A stretch of DNA of 11,476 nucleotides from Flavobacteriaceae bacterium (GTDB taxonomy: Bacteria > Bacteroidota > Bacteroidia > Flavobacteriales > Flavobacteriaceae): contig CANJDA010000059.1 of assembly GCA_947472705.1 (NCBI GenBank), forward strand, positions 1-11,476, given 5' to 3'. The notes under the pieces were generated by a model. The model was not told where the DNA came from. It saw nothing but the letters and a program-made list of their open reading frames with translations, and ran no database searches. Positions 6,773 through 11,476 of the stretch are shown piece by piece; positions within the stretch are counted from its first letter, which is position 1; the number at the start of each line of letters is the position of its first letter. Position numbers and translations under genes: made by a program.

Positions 6773-8562
6773 TCTTCTTCGTCTTCTTCTAGCAAACCAG
6801 AGAAAAGCGATTTTAACCCATCAACATCAATATTGCAGAATTGCTGCAGTTCGTCAACGGTGCCGTGCTCAATAAAATAGTCGGGCACACCACAAAGGAA
6901 GATTTCGTTAACATAGTCATTCTTAGCCGAAAATTCTAATATGGCGCTACCAAAACCACCGGTGGTTACACCATCTTCAACAGTAATGATGGTAGAGAAT
7001 TTTTCGCAAATTTTGTGTAGTTTCTTTTCATCTAACGGTTTTATATAACCAAAATGGTAGTGGGCAAAATGACCGTCATCTTCTATATCGCTTAATGCTA
7101 AAGTTACATTGTCGGCAATGGTTCCTGTAGAAAGTATGGCTACATTTTTACCTTTTTTTAGTTTTAGCGCTTTACCAATTTCTATTTTTTGAAAATCGGA
7201 AGGGAATTTCCAATCGGCATTTTTCCCTCTTCCACGAGGATACCTGATGGCAATAGGATGTTTTAATCCCAAAGAGGCTGTGTATAAAATATTTTGTAAA
7301 TCAATCTCGTCTTTTGGCGCATAAATAATCATATTCGGAATGCATCGCAAGTAAGCAATATCAAAAACGCCATGGTGTGTTGCACCATCTTCACCTACCA
7401 AACCGGCTCTATCTAAACAAAAAATCACTGGCAGATTTTGCAAGGCAACATCATGTATTACTTGGTCATACGCTCGTTGCAAAAAAGTGGAGTAGATGTT
7501 ACAAAAAACCACCATGCCCTGAGTTGCCATACCGGCCGAAAGAGTTACCGCATGTTGCTCGGCAATACCCACATCGATAGCTCTTTTTGGGAATGCTTCC
7601 ATCATAAATATCATGGAACTTCCACTGGGCATAGCAGGGGTAATGCCAATAATCTTCGGATTTTTTTTAGCCAATTCGACTAAAGTTAACCCAAAAACAT
7701 CTTGAAACTTTGGAGGTAAATTTTCAGTTGATTGATTTACTAATTCACCAGTGGCTGCATTAAACTTTCCTGGCGCATGGTATTTTACTTGATCTTCTTC
7801 GGCTTGTTGTAAGCCTTTGCCTTTGGTAGTTATGATGTGTAGAAATTTAGGTCCTTTTACTTTTTTCAATCGCTCCAATTCGGTTATTAATTCTTCAATA
7901 TTATTTCCGTCAATGGGACCTGAGTAATCAAAGTTCAACGACTTAATCATGTTGTTTTGCTTCGGGTTTTTACCTTCTTTAACTGCGGTTAAATAGTTTT
8001 TCAAAGCTCCTACACTTGGGTCAATTCCGATAGCGTTATCATTTAAAATCACCAACAAATCGGCATCAGTAACTCCAGCATGATTCAAACCTTCAAAGGC
8101 CATTCCGCTGGCAATTGATGCGTCACCAATCACAGCAATATGATGTTTGTTTTCTCCTTTGAGTTGGGAAGCAATTGCCATTCCCAAAGCCGCCGAAATA
8201 GAAGTAGAGGAATGTCCCACCCCAAAAGTATCATAGACACTTTCACTCCGCCTCGGAAATCCTGAGATTCCGCCAAGCTGACGATTCGTATCGAATTTTT
8301 TTCTTCTCTCCGTTAGGATTTTATGTCCATAAGCCTGGTGTCCTACATCCCAAACCAATAAATCATTTGGAGTGTCAAAAACATAATGCAAAGCAATGGT
8401 CAACTCAACTACTCCAAGGGAAGCACCAAGATGACCTTCTTTTACCGAAACAATATCAATGATAAACTCGCGAAGTTCTTTTGCCAGTTGAGGCAATTGC
8501 GAAACGTTTAATTTTCGTAAATCAGTTGGATTGAATATGTTTTCAAGCAAATTATTTGGCAT
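6769..8562 (-). CDS. dxs: 1-deoxy-D-xylulose-5-phosphate synthase
   Basis: A thiamine-diphosphate enzyme (597 aa) that condenses pyruvate with glyceraldehyde 3-phosphate to give DXP, the entry step of the MEP isoprenoid pathway and a precursor of thiamine and pyridoxal in many bacteria. Visible signatures: H44 in KEGHLGASLG, WDVGHQAYGHK (H75), the TPP/Mg motif starting at G146-D147 (IGDASIASGMAFEGLNHAG) and ending at ILNDN (N176), catalytic E335 in DVGIAEQHAVT, and the substrate region CLDRAGLVGEDGATHHG (R385, D392, H396). The transketolase C-terminal domain covers about 465-580. The protein is slightly shorter than E. coli Dxs (620 aa) and ends in an acidic tail (LLEEDEED). I chose the ATG whose complement is 8560-8562 because it gives the usual short N-terminus before LLENIFNPTDLRKL; a longer in-frame extension would run through tadA and is not credible. 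Confidence 0.96.
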   Translation of the reverse strand: MPNNLLENIFNPTDLRKLNVSQLPQLAKELREFIIDIVSVKEGHLGASLGVVELTIALHYVFDTPNDLLVWDVGHQAYGHKILTERRKKFDTNRQLGGISGFPRRSESVYDTFGVGHSSTSISAALGMAIASQLKGENKHHIAVIGDASIASGMAFEGLNHAGVTDADLLVILNDNAIGIDPSVGALKNYLTAVKEGKNPKQNNMIKSLNFDYSGPIDGNNIEELITELERLKKVKGPKFLHIITTKGKGLQQAEEDQVKYHAPGKFNAATGELVNQSTENLPPKFQDVFGLTLVELAKKNPKIIGITPAMPSGSSMIFMMEAFPKRAIDVGIAEQHAVTLSAGMATQGMVVFCNIYSTFLQRAYDQVIHDVALQNLPVIFCLDRAGLVGEDGATHHGVFDIAYLRCIPNMIIYAPKDEIDLQNILYTASLGLKHPIAIRYPRGRGKNADWKFPSDFQKIEIGKALKLKKGKNVAILSTGTIADNVTLALSDIEDDGHFAHYHFGYIKPLDEKKLHKICEKFSTIITVEDGVTTGGFGSAILEFSAKNDYVNEIFLCGVPDYFIEHGTVDELQQFCNIDVDGLKSLFSGLLEEDEED

Positions 8563-8566
8563 AGCG

Positions 8567-8574
8567 CAAATGTA
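8567..8574 (-). promoter_or_regulatory. Candidate -7 promoter box of dxs
   Basis: On the minus strand TACATTTG matches TAnnTTTG exactly and ends only four bases before the dxs ATG. Transcription would begin at or next to the start codon, giving a leaderless or near-leaderless mRNA. No TTG -33 element is found at the usual 17-23 base spacing, so the call rests on the -7 box and its position. Confidence 0.45.
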
Positions 8575-8587
8575 CGAATTGAAATTG

Positions 8588-8595
8588 TATTTTTG
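8588..8595 (+). promoter_or_regulatory. Candidate -7 promoter box of tadA
   Basis: TATTTTTG matches TAnnTTTG exactly and ends four bases before the tadA ATG at 8600, mirroring the dxs box on the other strand. The nearest upstream TTTG (8555-8558) is 29 bases away, longer than usual. If used, it predicts a leaderless or near-leaderless tadA transcript. Confidence 0.45.
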
Positions 8596-8599
8596 TTTT

Positions 8600-9043
8600 A
8601 TGGAAAACCCTTTCACCGACGAGTATTTTATGAAGAAAGCTTTGCAGGAAGCCGAGCAGGCTTTTGATAAAGGCGAAATTCCTGTAGGAGCTGTTGTTGT
8701 TATTGATAATAAAATCATAGCGAGAACCCATAACCTTACTGAAATGCTCAATGATGTTACTGCTCATGCTGAAATGCAAGCCATAACTTCGGCGGCTAAT
8801 TTTATTGGTGGAAAATATTTAAAAGGATGTACACTTTATGTTACTCTAGAACCTTGTCAAATGTGTGCTGGAGCTTTGTATTGGAGTCAAATTTCTAAAG
8901 TTGTTTTTGGTGCTTCAGATGAGCAGCGAGGTTTTCAAAATTTAGGTACAACTCTTCATCCAAAAACAGTAGTAGTTAAAGGTGTTTTAGCCCAAGAAGC
9001 TTCTGAATTAATGTTGCGTTTTTTTGCAAATAAAAGAGGCTAG
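8600..9043 (+). CDS. tadA: tRNA(adenine-34) deaminase
   Basis: This 147-aa zinc deaminase of the CDA fold converts adenosine to inosine at the wobble position of tRNA-Arg(ACG), letting it read several codons. The zinc and catalytic residues are in place: H56-A57-E58 (TAHAEMQA) and P85-C86-Q87-M88-C89 (LEPCQMCAGALYW). E58 is the proton shuttle, and H56, C86 and C89 bind zinc. The N-terminal block DEYFMKKALQEAEQAFDKGEIPVGAVVV is TadA-like in order and spacing, and residue numbers are within one of E. coli TadA. An upstream in-frame ATG at 8531 would lie within the dxs coding region on the opposite strand and add 23 unlikely residues, so the ATG at 8600 is preferred. A guanine or cytosine deaminase paralogue is possible, but this sequence fits TadA better. 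The gene diverges from dxs. Confidence 0.9.
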   Translation: MENPFTDEYFMKKALQEAEQAFDKGEIPVGAVVVIDNKIIARTHNLTEMLNDVTAHAEMQAITSAANFIGGKYLKGCTLYVTLEPCQMCAGALYWSQISKVVFGASDEQRGFQNLGTTLHPKTVVVKGVLAQEASELMLRFFANKRG

Positions 9044-9102
9044 GTTTTTATACAATAAAACGAACTAATTAACGTTCTAATGTGAACCAAACAATTTAAA
9101 AT

Positions 9103-9855
9103 ATGGAAAAAATAAAATCATCAATAATTATAGGGATAGCTATAATTTTTACCGCTTGGATTTTGGGAAAATCATTTGAAAACCGCAACAAGAATTTAGA
9201 TTCTATTTCGGTTATAGGTTTAGGGACCAAAGATTTTGTTTCCGACGAGATTTTGTGGACAAGTAGTTTTACCACTACTAGTTTGGATATTAAAACTGCC
9301 TACAACAAAATTGTCTCCGACCAAAAAACGGTTTCTGAATTCTTTTTGAGTAAAGGGTTTAAAGCCAATGAATTTACTTTTGGCGCGGTTAATTTTCAGA
9401 AAAAATTTAGAGAAGTACGAAGCGAAGGAAGCGATAATCAAACCAAATACGAACAAGTATTTGATGGCTATGAGGCTACACAAACGATTACTTTTTCTGC
9501 CAAGAAAAACCCCGATTTGATGAATAGAATAGAAGAAGTATCAAGCAAAACTTCTGAACTCGTTAACTCAGGCATTGAATTAACGTCCAACAGCATTCAG
9601 TATACCTTCTCCGATTTGCCAAGCTTAAAGCAAAGCCTAATAGAGAAAGCAACCAAAGATGCCAACGAACGTGCCACCAAGATTGTAAAAACAGCTGATG
9701 GAACATTAGGCAAACTTAAAACTGCTAGTATGGGAGTTTTTCAAATAACGGGTCAAGGCTCTACAGAAGAAGATAGTTATGGGGGTATTAATGATACTTT
9801 TAGCAAAAACAAAACCGCTCGAATCACCGTTCGTTTAGAATATGAATTGGATTAA
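9103..9855 (+). CDS. SIMPL domain (DUF541) protein, membrane-anchored or periplasmic
   Basis: This 250-aa protein begins with a short basic stretch and one hydrophobic helix (about 7-22), then a hydrophilic body, so it is probably a periplasmic protein held by an N-terminal anchor or exported by an uncleaved signal; no lipobox cysteine is present. The body resembles the SIMPL/DUF541 family: an opening ISVIGLGTKDFVSDE strand, a central YEATQTITF segment, the NSGIEL ... YTFSDL region (about 155-171), the helix LIEKATKDANERATKIVKTA (about 179-198), and a final beta strand ITVRLEYELD. Family members form oligomeric beta-rich assemblies and some have been linked to oxidative-stress or signalling phenotypes; a precise function cannot be given here. 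It lies 59 bases after tadA on the same strand, with no exact -7 box between, so it may be co-transcribed with tadA. A shared terminator closes the gene. Confidence 0.85.
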   Translation: MEKIKSSIIIGIAIIFTAWILGKSFENRNKNLDSISVIGLGTKDFVSDEILWTSSFTTTSLDIKTAYNKIVSDQKTVSEFFLSKGFKANEFTFGAVNFQKKFREVRSEGSDNQTKYEQVFDGYEATQTITFSAKKNPDLMNRIEEVSSKTSELVNSGIELTSNSIQYTFSDLPSLKQSLIEKATKDANERATKIVKTADGTLGKLKTASMGVFQITGQGSTEEDSYGGINDTFSKNKTARITVRLEYELD

Positions 9856-9875
9856 AATTTAGTATTATATCATAA

Positions 9876-9907
9876 AAAAACCGCCAATCTTAAGAAAGGC
9901 GGTTTTT
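9876..9907. terminator. Bidirectional terminator between the SIMPL gene and rng
   Basis: AAAAACCGCC (9876-9885) pairs perfectly with GGCGGTTTTT (9898-9907) around a 12-base loop. The flanks give U-tracts on both strands: five T on the plus strand and seven on the minus strand (A 9874-9880). It starts 18 bases after the SIMPL stop codon and ends two bases from the rng stop codon, so it serves both convergent genes. Confidence 0.93.
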
Positions 9908-9909
9908 AA

Positions 9910-11454
9910 TTATTCCTTAATTTCCTTTCCTTCTTTATCGAAGAATCGGTATTCAAGATACGTGTAAGCGTCACGAGGTATGATTTTCACCCACTTTTTA
10001 TGTTCAAAAAACCATTTTGAACGTAATGATGGAAAACCTTTTTTAAGGTATGCTGCCACAAAAGGGTGAACATTAAGTTTCACTCCACCGTGGTCTTTGA
10101 TAATTTTTTCAAGAGAAAAATTGATTTTATCAATAATTTGAATTGGTGCATCTACATCACCACTCAAGTTATTCGGATTTTCTTCCCTTGTTTCAATATT
10201 TACTTCTGGTCTTACACGTTGTCTAGTAATTTGGACTAAACCAAATTTACTTGGCGGTAAGATCTTGTGTTTGGCTTTGTCATCGCTCATTTCTTCTCTA
10301 AGGAAGTTGAACAACACTTGACGGTTGTCTGAATTTTGCATATCGATAAAATCGACTACAATAATACCACCCATATCTCTAAGACGTAATTGTCTTGCGA
10401 TTTCGGCAGCGGCTATCATATTAACTTCCAAAGCAGTGTCTTCTTGGTTGGTGGCTTTGTTAGAACGGTTGCCGCTATTCACGTCAATAACGTGTAAAGC
10501 CTCAGTATGTTCTATAATCAAATAAGCTCCTTTGCTCATCGAGACGGTGCGTCCGAAGGATGTTTTGATTTGTCGCTCTATATGGTATTTTTCAAACAAT
10601 GGCGTGTCTTTCGACTGATAAAGCTTCACTATTTTTTGTTTCTCAGGAGCTATTTCGGCTAAATAGTCCTTGGTTTCTTGGTACAACTCTTCATCATCTA
10701 TTTGAATACTAGTAAAAGTATCGTTGAATACGTCTCTTAATATTGAAGAGGCTTTATTCATCTCTCCTAATATTTTTGAAGGATGATGAGCGGTTGGTAA
10801 TTTTTTACTCATTGCAGTCCATCTACTAAGTAGGTTCTGCAAATCTTTTTCTAATTCGGCTATGCTTTTGCCTTCGGCTACTGTTCTCACAATAACACCA
10901 AAACCTTTAGGTTTGATAGATTGCACTAGTTTCTTTAGTCTGTCTTTTTCTTGTTTTGATTCTATTTTTTGTGAAATAGAAACTCTGTCCGAAAAAGGCA
11001 CTAAAACTACAAATCTTCCTGCGAATGAAAGCTCGGAGCTTATTCTTGGGCCTTTTGTAGAAATAGGTTCTTTGACTACTTGAACTAGTAACGATTGATT
11101 GGCGCTTAGTATATCAGATATACTACCGTCCTTATCAATCTCTTTCTCAAACTGGAAGTTTTTTAGGGAGAAATCTTTTAGTTTACCTGCGCTTACAAGT
11201 TTTATGAATTTCAAATAAGAATCTAACTGTGGACCTAAGTCGTGATAATGTAAAAAGGCGTCTTTTTCATAGCCAACATTTACAAAAGCAGCATTCAATC
11301 CAGCAACAGGCTTCCTGATTTTGGCGATAAATATATCACCTACCTGGAAGTTGCTCGTTTCTTCTTGTTTGTGTAATTCAATTAGTTTTCCATCTTTTAA
11401 TAAGGCAAAATCTACAGCATCTTCACCACTACGGATGATTAATTCTTTATTCAT
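9910..11454 (-). CDS. rng: Ribonuclease E/G family endoribonuclease (RNase G-like)
   Basis: A 514-aa single-strand endoribonuclease for rRNA maturation and mRNA turnover, equivalent to the catalytic half of RNase E with no long C-terminal scaffold, hence RNase G-like. An S1 RNA-binding domain covers about 36-128 and contains an insertion after KDAFLHYHDLG. R190-T191 (VIVRTVAEG) correspond to the 5'-monophosphate sensor. The DNase-I-like catalytic part has D324 and N326 (HVIDVNSGNR) and D368 (IIVVDFIDMQNSDNR). The small domain follows from about 435. The CPxC zinc-link that joins subunits in E. coli RNase E is absent: after TRQRVRPEVNIETREE the sequence reads NPNNLSGDV, and the whole protein contains no cysteine. 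The ATG at 11454 yields MNKELIIRSGED, a normal family start. Only 22 bases upstream are visible, so its promoter and partner gene are unknown. Confidence 0.93.
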   Translation of the reverse strand: MNKELIIRSGEDAVDFALLKDGKLIELHKQEETSNFQVGDIFIAKIRKPVAGLNAAFVNVGYEKDAFLHYHDLGPQLDSYLKFIKLVSAGKLKDFSLKNFQFEKEIDKDGSISDILSANQSLLVQVVKEPISTKGPRISSELSFAGRFVVLVPFSDRVSISQKIESKQEKDRLKKLVQSIKPKGFGVIVRTVAEGKSIAELEKDLQNLLSRWTAMSKKLPTAHHPSKILGEMNKASSILRDVFNDTFTSIQIDDEELYQETKDYLAEIAPEKQKIVKLYQSKDTPLFEKYHIERQIKTSFGRTVSMSKGAYLIIEHTEALHVIDVNSGNRSNKATNQEDTALEVNMIAAAEIARQLRLRDMGGIIVVDFIDMQNSDNRQVLFNFLREEMSDDKAKHKILPPSKFGLVQITRQRVRPEVNIETREENPNNLSGDVDAPIQIIDKINFSLEKIIKDHGGVKLNVHPFVAAYLKKGFPSLRSKWFFEHKKWVKIIPRDAYTYLEYRFFDKEGKEIKE

Positions 11455-11476
11455 GTTGTAAATTTTTATCCAAACT

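Noticed and set aside
7377..7683. Two overlapping plus-strand open frames within dxs
   Set aside because: They are antisense to conserved catalytic motifs of Dxs and have unlikely compositions, so they are shadow frames.
8531..8599. 23-residue N-terminal extension of tadA
   Set aside because: It lies mostly within dxs codons on the opposite strand. The start at 8600 aligns with known TadA proteins and sits just after a -7 box.
8563..8751. 63-residue N-terminal extension of dxs upstream of the chosen start
   Set aside because: It lies on the strand opposite the well-conserved start of tadA, is not Dxs-like, and would move the start far beyond the family's normal N-terminus.
9060..9078. GAAC ... 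GTTC inverted pair between tadA and the SIMPL gene
   Set aside because: It is four base pairs only, with mismatches inside and no T-tract, so chance is the simplest explanation.
9220..9483. 87-codon minus-strand open frame over the SIMPL gene
   Set aside because: The plus-strand frame has a membrane anchor and family motifs; the minus frame has no recognisable features or promoter.

Overview
This window is an AT-rich stretch of a Bacteroidota chromosome, most likely from the family Flavobacteriaceae (Flavobacterium-like). Four things point there: several start sites carry the TAnnTTTG (-7) promoter box of this phylum; Shine-Dalgarno sequences are mostly absent; the RNR and Dgt proteins look like flavobacterial homologues; and an intergenic element resembles repeats I recall from Flavobacterium genomes. 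No rRNA, tRNA, CRISPR array, insertion sequence, integrase or phage structural gene is visible. The gene content is mostly housekeeping.

Layout, left to right. Bases 1-222 hold the tail of a Lys/Glu/Ala-rich protein ending in a PBCV-type basic adaptor motif, followed by a strong terminator. A 283-base gene-free stretch then leads to nrdB and nrdA, which encode the small and large subunits of an aerobic class I ribonucleotide reductase that closely resembles the eukaryotic enzyme. The two genes are separated by 165 bp containing a probable dispersed repeat. After a terminator, a promoter whose -33 box lies in the terminator loop starts a tight co-directional cluster: a 73-aa unknown protein, an RDD membrane protein, a GNAT acetyltransferase and dgt (dGTPase). 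The dgt gene ends tail-to-tail, with a 4-bp overlap, on dxs, which is on the minus strand and encodes the first enzyme of the MEP isoprenoid pathway. The dxs gene diverges from tadA (tRNA adenosine deaminase) across only 37 bp, and each start has its own -7 box four bases away. Then come a SIMPL-domain envelope protein (+) and an RNase E/G family ribonuclease (-), which converge on a shared bidirectional terminator.

How the genes work together: NrdAB makes all four dNTPs from NDPs, and Dgt, about 1.3 kb downstream, hydrolyses dGTP. The left half is therefore plausibly a dNTP-pool neighbourhood. Dxs, TadA and RNase G are separate housekeeping functions.

I found no convincing undescribed multi-gene system. 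The observations most worth a second look are the eukaryote-like RNR, the repeat between nrdB and nrdA, the compact divergent dxs/tadA promoters that predict leaderless or near-leaderless mRNAs, the cysteine-free RNase E/G protein, and the viral-type motif at the left edge.
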